Shown piece by piece: positions 8,317 through 17,459 of a stretch of DNA of 64,000 nucleotides. The DNA comes from Lutacidiplasma sp038729445. Lineage in GTDB: Archaea; Thermoplasmatota; Thermoplasmata; Lutacidiplasmatales; UBA184. Under the pieces are notes generated by a model, which did not search any database, was not told the DNA's origin, and worked only from the letters and a program-made list of their open reading frames with translations. The position numbers were made by a program, and so were the translations under genes. The stretch lies in NCBI GenBank assembly GCA_038729445.1, contig JAVYSA010000001.1, positions 14,523 through 78,522 of the forward strand, written 5' to 3'. Each line of letters starts with the position of its first letter. Positions within the stretch are counted from its first letter, which is position 1.

Positions 8317-9066
8317 ATGGCGACCGCCCCTCCCGGATGGGCCACGGCGCTTGCCCTCGGCGATCGCCGGGCCCGGCCGGACGGTGCGTGGCTCGAGGCG
8401 ATCACGGGCGTGCCGGCCGGGCGCTGGCTCCCGTTCTTCCGCGAGCTCGACGCCGCGATCGGGCCGGAGGAGGAGATCGGCCGCCGGCTCCGCGCGGAGG
8501 GGCGGAGGGGCTTCGCGCAGTTCCGGGCGCCGGTCGAGCTCTACGCGCTCGTCCGGTGGCTCCGTCCGGACCACGCGGTCGAGACCGGGGTGAGCAGCGG
8601 GGTCTCGAGCGCCCACATCCTCCGGGGGCTCGCCCGCAACCGCCGCGGGACGCTCCACTCGATCGACCGTCCGACGTTCGTGCGGGGCACGCGCTGGACC
8701 CCGAGGGACTCACCGGTCGCCCTGCCGCCGGGCCGCTCCCCGGGCTGGGCGATTCCGGCACCGCTGCGCCGCCGCTGGGACCTTCGGATCGGCCCGAGCG
8801 CGGCGGTGCTGCCGGCGCTCGTCCGGAGCCTCCCGTCGATCGGCCTCTTCCTGCACGACGACGAGCACACGCCCACGAACCTCTCCCGGGAGCTCCGGAC
8901 GATCCGGCCCCTCCTGCGGCCGGGAGCGATCGTCCTCGCCGACAACACCCGCTGGACCGGGACGGCCTTCCCGCGGTTCGCGCGGGCGATCGGCGCGACC
9001 GTCCACCGGCGGCGCGGGAGCGACCTGGTCGGGCTCCGGGTCCCCGGGCCGGGCAGCGGAGGTTAA
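8317..9066 (+). CDS. Class I SAM-dependent methyltransferase (Methyltransf_24-like)
   Basis: 249 residues. AVETGVSSGVSS near residues 88-99 stands in for the SAM-binding motif I, followed by SIDRP at the end of the next strand. LFLHDDEHT near 190 and LLRPGAIVLADN near 205-216 match later motifs of small-molecule or O-methyltransferases of this fold. The substrate cannot be predicted. Motif I has Val-Ser-Ser in place of the usual Gly-rich turn, so binding should be tested. It has its own TATA-like box at 8285-8292, about 28 nt before ATG 8317, and is probably leaderless. Confidence 0.7.
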   Translation: MATAPPGWATALALGDRRARPDGAWLEAITGVPAGRWLPFFRELDAAIGPEEEIGRRLRAEGRRGFAQFRAPVELYALVRWLRPDHAVETGVSSGVSSAHILRGLARNRRGTLHSIDRPTFVRGTRWTPRDSPVALPPGRSPGWAIPAPLRRRWDLRIGPSAAVLPALVRSLPSIGLFLHDDEHTPTNLSRELRTIRPLLRPGAIVLADNTRWTGTAFPRFARAIGATVHRRRGSDLVGLRVPGPGSGG

Positions 9067-9090
9067 GTCCCCCCGCCCTCTGGCCGGACG

Positions 9091-10791
9091 ATGGCGGTCA
9101 GTCGTCCCGATCGCCGGGCCGAGGCGCCGGCCCCCGGACGCCCTTCCGTCGCGGAGGCCCGCCGCCGGTGGGAGGAGCAGACGGTCCGGCCCGCGCTCGC
9201 CCGGGCGCCCGAGCGCCGGGAGCGGTTCGAGACCTTGGGCGGTATTCCGATCGACCGGCTCTACGACCCGTCGGTCCCGGCGACGCGCGATCCGGGCTTT
9301 CCCGGGGAGTACCCGTTCACCCGGGGGATCCATCCGACGATGTACGCGGGCCGGCTCTGGTCGATGCGCATGTTCTCCGGATTCGGCACCCCGGAGGACA
9401 CCAACCGGCGCTTCCACTACCTGCTCTCCCACGGCGAGACCGGCCTCTCCATCGCGTTCGACGACCCGACGCTCTACGGGATCGACGCGGACGATCCGGA
9501 GGCGCTCGGGGAGGTCGGCAAGTGCGGGGTGAACGTGAGCTCGCTGGAGGACATGCAGCGGCTGCTTCGCGGCGTCCCGCTCGACCGCGTGACGACCAGC
9601 ATGACGATCAACGGCCCCGCGAACATCGTCTGGGGGATGTACATCCTCGCCGCGGAGGCCGCGGGCGTGCCGGCCGAGCGCCTGGGCGGCACCACGCAGA
9701 ACGACATCCTCAAGGAGTACACCGCCCAGAAGGAGTTCCTCTACCCGCCGCGCCCGGCGCTCCGGCTCGTCGTCGACACGATCGAGCACGCGACCCGGAC
9801 GATGCCCAAGTGGAACCCCGTGTCGATCTCGGGCTACCACATCCGCGAGGCCGGCTCGACCGCCGCGCAGGAGCTCGCCTTCACCCTCGCGGACGGGATG
9901 ACCTACGTCGAGGAGACGATCCGCCGCGGGATCCCGGTCGACGACTTCGCGCCGCGCCTGAGCTTCTTCTTCAACAGCCACAACGACTTCTTCGAGGAGA
10001 TCGCCAAGTTCCGCGCCGCCCGCCGCGTCTGGGCGAAAGTGATGCGGGAGCGGTTCGGCGCCCGGAAGGAACGCTCGCTCTGGCTGCGCTTCCACACGCA
10101 GACGGCGGGTTGCTCCTGCACGGCGCAGCAGCCCGAGCTCAACATCGTCCGGACGACGGTCCAGGCCCTCGCGGGGGTCCTCGGCGGGACCCAGTCGCTG
10201 CACACGAACTCCTACGACGAGGCGATCCAGCTGCCGAGCGAGGACGCCGTCCGCATCGCCCTGCGGACGCAGCAGATCCTCGCCCACGAGACGGGGCTCG
10301 CGACGGTCGTCGATCCCTTCGGCGGGAGCTACTACGTCGAGTGGCTCACGGACCGCCTCGAGGAGGAGGCGTTCCGCTACTTCGACCGGATCGACGAGAT
10401 GGGCGGCGTCGTCGCCGCCATCGAGCGCGGGTTCTTCCAGCGGGAGATCCAGGAGTCGTCGTTCCGCTACCAGCGGGCCGTCGAGCAGGGGACGGCGACG
10501 GTCGTCGGCGTCAATGCCTACACCCTTGACGAGCCGGTGCGGGTCCCCCGCCTGAAGATCTCGGAGCGGGCGCGTCGGGAGCAGTCCCGCCGGCTCGCCC
10601 GCCTCAGGGCCACCCGCGATGCGGCCCGCCACGCCCGCGCGCTCGAGGCGCTGGCCCGCGTCGCGCGGACCGAGCGGGAGAACACCATGCCCGCCGTGCT
10701 CGACGCCCTGCGCGCCCGCGCGACCCTCGGGGAGATCGTGCGGACGTTCCAGGAGGTCTACGGCCGCTACCGCGAGCGCTCGGCGTACTAG
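9091..10791 (+). CDS. Acyl-CoA mutase large (catalytic) subunit, methylmalonyl- or isobutyryl-CoA mutase type
   Basis: 566 residues, with the TIM-barrel domain of B12-dependent acyl-CoA mutases. Landmarks are TMYAGRLW near residue 85, SIAFDDPTLYG, TTQNDILKEY near 207, SGYHIREAG, FHTQTAG near 343 and LGGTQSLHTNS near 370. There is no cobalamin-binding DxHxxG domain, so a separate small subunit must exist; none is in the window. The residue that in methylmalonyl-CoA mutase is the carboxylate-binding Arg (about 207 in the Propionibacterium enzyme) is Gln213 here (YTAQKEF), as in isobutyryl-CoA mutase, while Tyr85 is of the methylmalonyl type. The alignment is from memory. A weak TATA (GGTTAAGT, 9061-9068) suits a leaderless start. 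Confidence 0.88.
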   Translation: MAVSRPDRRAEAPAPGRPSVAEARRRWEEQTVRPALARAPERRERFETLGGIPIDRLYDPSVPATRDPGFPGEYPFTRGIHPTMYAGRLWSMRMFSGFGTPEDTNRRFHYLLSHGETGLSIAFDDPTLYGIDADDPEALGEVGKCGVNVSSLEDMQRLLRGVPLDRVTTSMTINGPANIVWGMYILAAEAAGVPAERLGGTTQNDILKEYTAQKEFLYPPRPALRLVVDTIEHATRTMPKWNPVSISGYHIREAGSTAAQELAFTLADGMTYVEETIRRGIPVDDFAPRLSFFFNSHNDFFEEIAKFRAARRVWAKVMRERFGARKERSLWLRFHTQTAGCSCTAQQPELNIVRTTVQALAGVLGGTQSLHTNSYDEAIQLPSEDAVRIALRTQQILAHETGLATVVDPFGGSYYVEWLTDRLEEEAFRYFDRIDEMGGVVAAIERGFFQREIQESSFRYQRAVEQGTATVVGVNAYTLDEPVRVPRLKISERARREQSRRLARLRATRDAARHARALEALARVARTERENTMPAVLDALRARATLGEIVRTFQEVYGRYRERSAY

Positions 10792-10792
10792 C

Positions 10793-12184
10793 GGTCCGGC
10801 CCGCGCCGGCCCGGAGGCCTACCGCCGCGCGCTGCGGTCGCTCTACGCGCGTCGCCGCTTCGGCCTGCGCCCGACGCTCGACGTCGAACGCGCCCTCCTG
10901 CGGGCGCTCGGCGACCCCCAGCGGTCGGCGCCGTCGATCCACATCACCGGCAGCAAGGGCAAGGGCTCGGTCGCCACGATGGCCGCGGCGATCCTCCGCT
11001 CGCAGGGCCGGTCGGTCGGGCTCTACACGAGCCCCCACCTCGTCAGCTACCGGGAGCGCATGCGCGTCGACGGTCGCCCGATCCCCCGGGACGAGGTCGC
11101 CCGGAGGCTCGTCACGATCGAGCGGGTCGCCGCCCGGCTCGAATCGACCGGGGCGATCGAGCGGCGGCCGACGTTCTTCGAGGTCACGACGGCGCTCGCG
11201 TTCTCCTGGTTCGCCTCCCGCCGGGTCGACGCCCTGGTCGTCGAGGTCGGCATCGGCGGGCGGTGGGACGCCACGAACCTCCTTGCCTCGCGCGTGGGGG
11301 TCATCACGTCGCTCGAGCTCGAGCACACCGACATCCTGGGACCGACGGTCGCGGCGATCGCCGGCGAGAAGGCCGGCATCCTCCACCCCGGAATGGCCGG
11401 CGTCCTGGGGGAGCTCCCTCCCGAGGGGCGCGCGGTCGTCCGAGCGGCGGCCGCGGAGGCGGGGGTCGACCTCTGGGAGGTCCCCTCGCAGATCGGGGTG
11501 AGGGAACGGCGCGCGACGCCCCGGGGCCAGTCGTTCGTGGCCTCGTGGCCGGGGGTCCCTGCGATGCCGGTCCGGATCCCCCTCGCCGGCGATGTGCAGG
11601 CCGCCAACGCGGCGATCGCCCTCGCGGCGTGCGACCGGTTCCTCCGCGCGGAGGGAGGGAGGCTCGACCGCCGGGCCGCCGCCGCGGCCCTCGCCCGGAC
11701 CGACGTGCCGGGCCGGCTCGACCGGCTCGGGCGGCGGCCGTGGGTCTACCTCGACGTCGCCCACACGCCCGAGAGCGTGCGGGCGGCCGTCCGCAGCCTG
11801 AAGGAGCGCCACCCCGACCACGACCCGGACCGCTCCGCCGTCGTCTTCGGCTGCCTGCGCGGCAAGCGGCACGAGACGATGCTCGGGCTGCTCCGCCCGT
11901 TCGCCCGTACGGCCGTGCTCGTGCCGGTGCCGTCCGAGCGGGGGCTCCCGACGGAGACCCTCCGCCCCGCGGCGCGCCGGGAGTTCCCGACGGTCCTCGT
12001 GGCGGCGGACGCCCCCCAGGGGCTCCGCTGGGCCCGGGCCGCGGTCCCGCCGGACGGCTGGGTCCTGGCGATCGGCAGCGACTACCTGGTCGGGGAGATC
12101 CTGCGCGCCCGCCGGCCGTCCGCGGCGGTGGGGGAACCGGATCTGTCGGACCCGGGCCGTACCGGCCCCGGAGGGAGGCGGTGA
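10793..12184 (+). CDS. folC: Folylpolyglutamate synthase / dihydrofolate synthase (FolC), start unresolved
   Basis: A Mur-ligase-type protein that adds glutamate to folates in cofactor synthesis. The conserved body begins at about 10814 (EAYRRALRSLY). ITGSKGKGSV is the ATP P-loop, YTSPHL the folate-loop block, and EVGIGGRWDATN and the VAHTPES region follow, with the usual C-terminal domain to 12184. No ATG, GTG or TTG lies in frame between the mutase stop (10791) and the P-loop. The nearest canonical codon is ATG 10619, deep inside the mutase gene; a CTG at 10832 is another option. The given left end is simply the first codon after the mutase stop. The stop overlaps nth as GTGA. Confidence 0.87.
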   Translation, partial: GPARAGPEAYRRALRSLYARRRFGLRPTLDVERALLRALGDPQRSAPSIHITGSKGKGSVATMAAAILRSQGRSVGLYTSPHLVSYRERMRVDGRPIPRDEVARRLVTIERVAARLESTGAIERRPTFFEVTTALAFSWFASRRVDALVVEVGIGGRWDATNLLASRVGVITSLELEHTDILGPTVAAIAGEKAGILHPGMAGVLGELPPEGRAVVRAAAAEAGVDLWEVPSQIGVRERRATPRGQSFVASWPGVPAMPVRIPLAGDVQAANAAIALAACDRFLRAEGGRLDRRAAAAALARTDVPGRLDRLGRRPWVYLDVAHTPESVRAAVRSLKERHPDHDPDRSAVVFGCLRGKRHETMLGLLRPFARTAVLVPVPSERGLPTETLRPAARREFPTVLVAADAPQGLRWARAAVPPDGWVLAIGSDYLVGEILRARRPSAAVGEPDLSDPGRTGPGGRR

Positions 12185-12987
12185 CGCCGCCGGCGGAGTT
12201 CCCCTGGCCGGAGGTGCTCGACCGCCTCAGCCGCCTCTACGGGACCGGCGACTGGAGGGTCCCGTACCTGCGCGATCACGCCGAGGACCCGTTCCAGGTG
12301 CTCATCGGCACGATCCTCTCCCAGCGGACCCGCGACGAGGCGACCGACCGGGCGAGCGGGGCGCTCTTCGCGCGGTACCCGACGGCCGCCGCCCTCGCCG
12401 CGGCGCGTCCGGCGGAGGTCGAGCGGAGGATCCGCCCGGTCGGGTTCTACCGCACCAAGGCCCGGGCGGTCGTCCGGTGCGCCCGGGAGATCCTGGACCG
12501 GTTCGGCGGCCAGGTCCCCGCGACGGTCGAGGCCCTGACGAGCCTCCCCGGCGTCGGCCGCAAGACCGCGAACTGCGTGCTCGTCTTCGGCTACGGGATC
12601 CCCGCCATCCCCGTCGACACCCATGTCCACCGGATCGCCAACCGGCTCGGCCTCGTGCGGACCGCCACGCCGGAGGAGACGGAGCAGGCGCTGCGCCGCA
12701 CGGTCGACCCCCGGTTCTGGATCCCCCTCAACCCCCTGCTCGTCCAGCACGGGCAGAACCTGTGCCGGCCGATCCGGCCGCGCTGTCCGGACTGTCCGAT
12801 CGCCCCGATGTGCGCGACGGGCCGAGCCCGTTCCGGCGGCCCGTCCGCGGGACGAGGGCGAGCGCCCCCAACGGGACGATCGCCGCGGCGGCGAGCAGGA
12901 CCCACGCGATCGGATACCCGTAGAGCCCGACCCAGGCCCCGAACGCCGCGGAGACGGCCGCCCCGCCCGCGAGCTGGATCGCGTTGA
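12181..12987 (+). CDS. nth: Endonuclease III (base-excision DNA glycosylase/AP lyase)
   Basis: 268 residues. The helix-hairpin-helix LPGVGRKTAN carries the catalytic Lys (about 128), and VDTHVHR the catalytic Asp (about 146). CRPIRPRCPDCPIAPMC (about 195-211) is the C-x6-C-x2-C-x5-C loop that binds the [4Fe-4S] cluster. It removes oxidised pyrimidines and nicks the abasic site. Start GTG 12181 overlaps the folC stop. The enzyme should end soon after the cluster, but this frame runs on for about 55 Arg/Pro/Gly-rich residues that lie antisense to the end of the MFS gene. Either the tail is real or the true 3' end has been lost. Confidence 0.92.
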   Translation: MTPPAEFPWPEVLDRLSRLYGTGDWRVPYLRDHAEDPFQVLIGTILSQRTRDEATDRASGALFARYPTAAALAAARPAEVERRIRPVGFYRTKARAVVRCAREILDRFGGQVPATVEALTSLPGVGRKTANCVLVFGYGIPAIPVDTHVHRIANRLGLVRTATPEETEQALRRTVDPRFWIPLNPLLVQHGQNLCRPIRPRCPDCPIAPMCATGRARSGGPSAGRGRAPPTGRSPRRRAGPTRSDTRRARPRPRTPRRRPPRPRAGSR

Positions 12988-14077
12988 ACAGGCCGATCCC
13001 GATCGGGATCTCGTCGTCGGGCAGGCCGGGGAGGTACGCCGGCAGAACGTACATCACCGCGTAGACGAAGCCGTAGCCGAAGGAGAAGGCCGTCCCGATC
13101 GCCGCGGCCCCGGCGGCGCCGGCCCACGGCAGGGCGAACAGCGTCCCCGCGCCGATCGCGGTCGCGGCCGCGAGCTGGGTGCGCCGGTTCGTCCGGCGCT
13201 CGGCGACCACCCCCCCGACCGGGCCGCCGAAGACGCTCGGGAAGACGAAGGCCATCCCCACGCCCCCCGCGAGCGCCGCACTCCAGCCGAGGGTTGTCGT
13301 CCCGTACGGGACGATGAACTGTCCGGTCGCGAAGGAGGCCCCCTCGAGGCCGACGAAGGCGAGCCCGATCGCCCAGATCGACCGGAGCCGGAGCGCCCGC
13401 GGGACCGACGCGCCCCACGGGCCGCGGGCGCCGCTCGGCCGGGACGGGCGCGCCCCCGCCGCCGGCGGGATCCCGAGCCAGGCGGCGGCGGTCAGCGCGA
13501 GGAGCCCGGCGCCGCCAACCGCGAGGTCGACCGACCAGCCGAGGGTCGCCACCACGAGGGCGCTCACGACGATGCCGGCGGCGGCCCCCGCGCTGAAGGC
13601 GGAGCTGAAGGTGCCGACCGGCAGCCCCCGCTCCCCCTCCGCGTAGAGGCTTCCGACCAACCCGATCGCGGGGGAGAAGAACAGGGCGGCCCCCGCCCCC
13701 GCGGCGGCCCGCAGCAGGAGGAGGCCGTCGAAGCTCGGGGCGAGGGGGCTCGCGAGGCTCGCCAGACCGAGCAGCGCCGCACCGGTGAGGGCGGTCCGGC
13801 GGGAACCCCAGCGCCGCGAGAGCATCCCGGCGGGGACCTGGAGGAGCCCCGCCGCCACGAGGAACGCCCCGACCAGGTACCCCCACTCCACCGGGCCGAC
13901 GCCGTAGGCGAGCCCGATGGCGGGCAGCGCCGGCCCGATCGTGAACCAGTTGTAGGCGTAGCCGGCGCGCACGGCGATCATCAGCGTGGTCGCCCGCCGG
14001 CGCGCGCGACGGTCGAGGGGGAGGGGCGGCGATGGGGCCGGGCCCAATCCCTCCGGACGCACGACCGAGCCGTCCAT
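12728..14077 (-). CDS. Major facilitator superfamily transporter
   Basis: 449 residues with about 12 hydrophobic helices. The loop after helix 2 carries GMLSRRWGSRRTALTGA, a recognisable version of the MFS GxxxDRxGRR motif, and the second half has a matching VVAERRTNRR loop. The long loop between helices 6 and 7 is Pro/Arg-rich. The substrate is unknown. A TATA-like CTTAAG-type element near 14104-14111 lies about 30 nt before ATG 14077, in the spacer shared with alaS. The last 40 or so residues are low in complexity and antisense to nth; the transporter proper ends near VPRTGRR (about 12830). Confidence 0.85.
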   Translation of the reverse strand: MDGSVVRPEGLGPAPSPPLPLDRRARRRATTLMIAVRAGYAYNWFTIGPALPAIGLAYGVGPVEWGYLVGAFLVAAGLLQVPAGMLSRRWGSRRTALTGAALLGLASLASPLAPSFDGLLLLRAAAGAGAALFFSPAIGLVGSLYAEGERGLPVGTFSSAFSAGAAAGIVVSALVVATLGWSVDLAVGGAGLLALTAAAWLGIPPAAGARPSRPSGARGPWGASVPRALRLRSIWAIGLAFVGLEGASFATGQFIVPYGTTTLGWSAALAGGVGMAFVFPSVFGGPVGGVVAERRTNRRTQLAAATAIGAGTLFALPWAGAAGAAAIGTAFSFGYGFVYAVMYVLPAYLPGLPDDEIPIGIGLFNAIQLAGGAAVSAAFGAWVGLYGYPIAWVLLAAAAIVPLGALALVPRTGRRNGLGPSRTSGRSDSPDSAAGSAGTGSARAGRAGG

Positions 14078-14131
14078 GGCCCCGGCCGTCGAGCACCGGG
14101 GGCACTTAGGCCCGGTGGCGGCAGCGAACCC

Positions 14132-14138
14132 CTTATGC
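14132..14138 (+). promoter_or_regulatory. TATA-like box for alaS
   Basis: CTTATGC, about 34 nt before ATG 14169 and 25 nt before the alternative in-frame GTG at 14160. Confidence 0.45.
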
Positions 14139-14168
14139 TCCGCCGCCCGTGCGCGGGGCGTGGCGCCG

Positions 14169-16754
14169 ATGGACCCCCGGGAGTACGACCTGGCGTTCTT
14201 CCACCGCGAGGGGATGCACCGCCGCGTCTGCCGCCACTGTGGCCACGCCTTCTGGACCCTCGGCGATCACGACCGCTGCCAGGAGGCCCCCTGCCAGGAG
14301 TACGCCTTCGTGGGCCACTCCCCCTTCCGCCGGCCCTACGCGGTCGACGAGATGCGGGAGGCCTACCTGCGGTTCTTCGAGCGGCGAGGGCACACCCGGC
14401 TCGCCCGGTACCCGGTGGTCGCCCGGTGGCGCAACGACGTCTTCTTCACCCAGGCGAGCGTCTACGACTTCCAGCCGTGGGTGACGAGCGGGGCGATCCC
14501 GCCGCCGGCGAACCCGCTGACCATCTCCCAGCCGTGCCTGCGCTTCGTCGACCTCGAGGAGGTCGGCCGCAGCGGGCGGCACTTCACCCTGTTCGAGATG
14601 ATGGCCCACCACGCCTTCAACCGTCCCGACCACGAGGTCTACTTCAAGGACCGCTGCACCGCCCTCTGCCACGAGCTGCTCACGGAGGAGTTCGGCGTCG
14701 ACCCCCGAGCGATCACGTACAAGGAGGAGGAGTGGGAGGGCGGCGGGAACCTCGGTCCGTCGCTGAGCGTCGGTGTCGGCGGCCTCGAGGTCGCCACCCT
14801 CGTGTTCATGGAGTACATCCGCGAGGGGGACCGGATCCGCCCGATGCCGATCACGGTGGTGGACACCGGCTACGGCCTCGAGCGGTACACCTGGATCAGC
14901 CAGGGGACGAAGACCGCCTACGAGGCCGTCTTCGCCGGTCCGTACGAGGAGCTCCGCCAGTCCCTTCCGGCGTACGAGGCGAGCGTCGTGATCGACCACG
15001 CGCGGGCGCTCAACTTCATGCTCACCGACGGGGTCGTCCCCTCCAACGCGAAGGAGGGGTACTTCGCGCGCCTGCTCATCCGCCGGGCCCTCCGCCTCCT
15101 CGCCCGGGCCGGGGACCCGGTCGACCTGATCGCCGTCATCGACCGTGTCGGACGGGACCTCGCCCGGACCTTTCCCGAGATCGGGCGCCACCGGGACGAT
15201 CGCGACCAGATCCTCGCCGCCGAGATCGAGCGGTTCCGCGAGGCGATCGAACGCGCGCGCCCGATCCTGCGCCGGCAGGAGGAGCGGCTGGCGGCCCAAG
15301 GACGCTCCCCCGGCACCGAGGAGCTTGTGGAGTGGTACGACTCCCTGGGGATCCCCCCGGACGTCGCCGCGGGCCTGCTCCAACGGCCACCTCCGGTCCC
15401 CGAGAACTTCTACCAGCTGGCGGCCGACCGGCACGCCCAGGAAGCCCCCGCGAACGACTACCAGGAGCGCGGCGACGGGCTTCCCGAGGTCCCCGCGACC
15501 GTCCCCCCGACAGAGGTCGGCTACCCGCTCGACCCGTACACCCTCACCTTCGACGCGCGGGTCGTCTGGGCGGAGGGGCCGTTCGTCGTCCTCGACCGGA
15601 CCTACTTCTACCCCACCGGAGGCGGCCAGCTCCACGACACGGGGACGCTGGGCGACGCGGCGGTGGTCGACGTCGTCCGACGCGGGCCGCACGTCCTCCA
15701 CCGCCTCGACCGGGCCGCCACCGCCCGCGTCGGGGAGCGGCAGCACGGCCGCATCGACGCGGCGCGCCGGACGCAGCTCATGCAGCACCACACGGCGACC
15801 CACATCATCAACGGGACCCTGCGCACGATGCTCGGCCCGCACGTCTGGCAGGCCGGCGCCTACAAGGGCCCGGAGCTCGCCCGGATCGATGTGACGCACT
15901 ACCGCCCCCTCAGCGACGAGGAGCTCTGGGCGCTCGAGCGCCGGATCAACGAGGTCGTCCGGGAGAACCACCCCGTCCGCAGCTACTTCGAGCCGCGGAC
16001 GGAGGCCGAGCGCCGCTTCGGGTTCACGCTCTACCAGGGGGGAGCCGTCCCCGGCAAGGAGCTGCGGATCGTGGAGATCGAGGGGGTCGATGTCGAGGCG
16101 TGCGGCGGGACCCACTGCACGCACACGAGCGAGGTCGGCGCCATCGACATCCTGTCGGTCGAGCGGATCCAGGACGGGGTCCTGCGGCTGACCTATGCGA
16201 GCGGCCTTCGGGCGCTCGAGCTGCGCCGCGAGCGGGACCGGGCGCTCCGGGAAGCGGCCCGCCAGCTCGGGGTCCCTCCCGAGCGCGTCCCCGAGGGGGT
16301 CCAACGCCTGCTCGAGGAGCGGGACGCGGCCCGGCGCCAGGAGCAGGAGCGGCGCCGGGAGGGGCTCGACGAGGTCGCCCGGCGGCTCCTCGACGACCCG
16401 GCCGCCACCGTGACGGACGGCGGCCGGACCGTCGTCGCCGCGACGGTCGAGCTCGACCGGAAGGGGCTCGGGGAGCTCTCCCGGAGGATCTGCGCCATCC
16501 CCGGCCGGGTCGCCGTCCTCGCCGCCACCGGGGACGGCCGGGGCACGCTCTTCGTCGGATCGAGCGCCCCGGAGCGCTCCGCGGTGGCGATCCTCGGCAC
16601 GGCGATGCCGCTCTTCGCGGGGAAGGGGGGCGGCAACCCGTCGGCCGCGACGGCCGTCGGCGAGCCGGGGGAGCCCCTCCGCCGCGCCCTTGCGACGGCA
16701 CGTGAGGCGGCGCTCCGGGGCCGGATCCCGCCCCCGGCCGCCGGCGGAGGCTAG
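14169..16754 (+). CDS. alaS: Alanyl-tRNA synthetase, archaeal type
   Basis: 861 residues. A short N-terminal zinc-like patch (CRHCGHAFW, residues about 22-30) is typical of archaeal AlaRS. The class II catalytic core follows with ARWRNDVFFTQASV and the GVGGLEVATLVFMEY region. The editing domain has HHTATH (about 540) and CGGTH (about 645), which together hold the zinc that clears Ser/Gly-tRNA(Ala). A coiled segment and the C-Ala domain close the protein, with GGGNPS near the end. It charges tRNA-Ala. Starting at GTG 14160 would add three residues. It stops tail to tail with the next gene, the two stops sharing a CTAG. Confidence 0.96.
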   Translation: MDPREYDLAFFHREGMHRRVCRHCGHAFWTLGDHDRCQEAPCQEYAFVGHSPFRRPYAVDEMREAYLRFFERRGHTRLARYPVVARWRNDVFFTQASVYDFQPWVTSGAIPPPANPLTISQPCLRFVDLEEVGRSGRHFTLFEMMAHHAFNRPDHEVYFKDRCTALCHELLTEEFGVDPRAITYKEEEWEGGGNLGPSLSVGVGGLEVATLVFMEYIREGDRIRPMPITVVDTGYGLERYTWISQGTKTAYEAVFAGPYEELRQSLPAYEASVVIDHARALNFMLTDGVVPSNAKEGYFARLLIRRALRLLARAGDPVDLIAVIDRVGRDLARTFPEIGRHRDDRDQILAAEIERFREAIERARPILRRQEERLAAQGRSPGTEELVEWYDSLGIPPDVAAGLLQRPPPVPENFYQLAADRHAQEAPANDYQERGDGLPEVPATVPPTEVGYPLDPYTLTFDARVVWAEGPFVVLDRTYFYPTGGGQLHDTGTLGDAAVVDVVRRGPHVLHRLDRAATARVGERQHGRIDAARRTQLMQHHTATHIINGTLRTMLGPHVWQAGAYKGPELARIDVTHYRPLSDEELWALERRINEVVRENHPVRSYFEPRTEAERRFGFTLYQGGAVPGKELRIVEIEGVDVEACGGTHCTHTSEVGAIDILSVERIQDGVLRLTYASGLRALELRRERDRALREAARQLGVPPERVPEGVQRLLEERDAARRQEQERRREGLDEVARRLLDDPAATVTDGGRTVVAATVELDRKGLGELSRRICAIPGRVAVLAATGDGRGTLFVGSSAPERSAVAILGTAMPLFAGKGGGNPSAATAVGEPGEPLRRALATAREAALRGRIPPPAAGGG

Positions 16755-17407
16755 CCCACCCCGGCGAGAAGGGGCGGGACGAGCAGGGCGAGGACGGTCA
16801 GGGCGACCCCCGGCACCAGGGTCATCGCGAGGTCGTCGTCGACGTACGTCCACGTCGGCGCCTCCGCCGCCAGGGCGAGGATCGCGGCGAGCACCGCCAG
16901 GCCCGCGGCGGGGAGGAGCGGCACCGGCCCCGCGACGGCAAGGGAGCCGAGGGCGATCGCCCCGTAGGCGGCCCCGGCCAGCCATGGATAGCCGGCCGAC
17001 CAGCGGGGGCTTGCCCGCAGCTCCCCCGCGATCGGGTCGACCAGGGCGGTGCCGAGGATCACCGCGATGGCGATCGGGCGGGGGAAGGCGAGCGCGCTCG
17101 CGACGATCGCGCCGCCGAAGTAGGCATAGCTCGCCGGCCGGCGGGCCTCGTACGGTCGGGTCACCGGCAGCTCGATGCGCCCCGTCAACCGGAGGCCCTC
17201 GAGGAGCGCCAAGGCCGCGAGGGCGGCGAAGGGGATCGCCGCGTTCGGGACCGGTCCGAGCGCCCCGGCGGGGAGCGCGAAGTAGACGACCGAGGCCCCC
17301 GCGAGGCCGTGGAGGATCCGGCGCCAGGCGCGGTCCCCGAGCGCCGCGTCCCCCCCGAGCCGGCGCCCGAGCCACGCCCGGAACCGCCCCCCCCGGTGGA
17401 GCCGCAT
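16751..17407 (-). CDS. CTP-dependent polyprenol/dolichol kinase-like membrane protein
   Basis: 218 residues with about 6-7 membrane helices after a basic N-terminus. RRILHGLAGASVVYF (about 29-43), the cytoplasmic LVDPIAGELRA block (about 121) and the closing APTWTYVDDDLAMTLVPG (about 188-205) follow the layout of the SEC59/dolichol-kinase and phytol-kinase family, where the Asp-rich end precedes a last helix. Such enzymes use CTP to phosphorylate isoprenoid alcohols for lipid or glycan carriers. The GDxxA signature is altered (VDPIAGE), so the activity is uncertain. TATA-like CCATAACC near 17434-17441. Confidence 0.6.
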   Translation of the reverse strand: MRLHRGGRFRAWLGRRLGGDAALGDRAWRRILHGLAGASVVYFALPAGALGPVPNAAIPFAALAALALLEGLRLTGRIELPVTRPYEARRPASYAYFGGAIVASALAFPRPIAIAVILGTALVDPIAGELRASPRWSAGYPWLAGAAYGAIALGSLAVAGPVPLLPAAGLAVLAAILALAAEAPTWTYVDDDLAMTLVPGVALTVLALLVPPLLAGVG

Positions 17408-17459
17408 GAGGCGCTCGCTACGCCCGGCGGGGGTTATGGCCGTTGGCCCGGCCGCCCGT

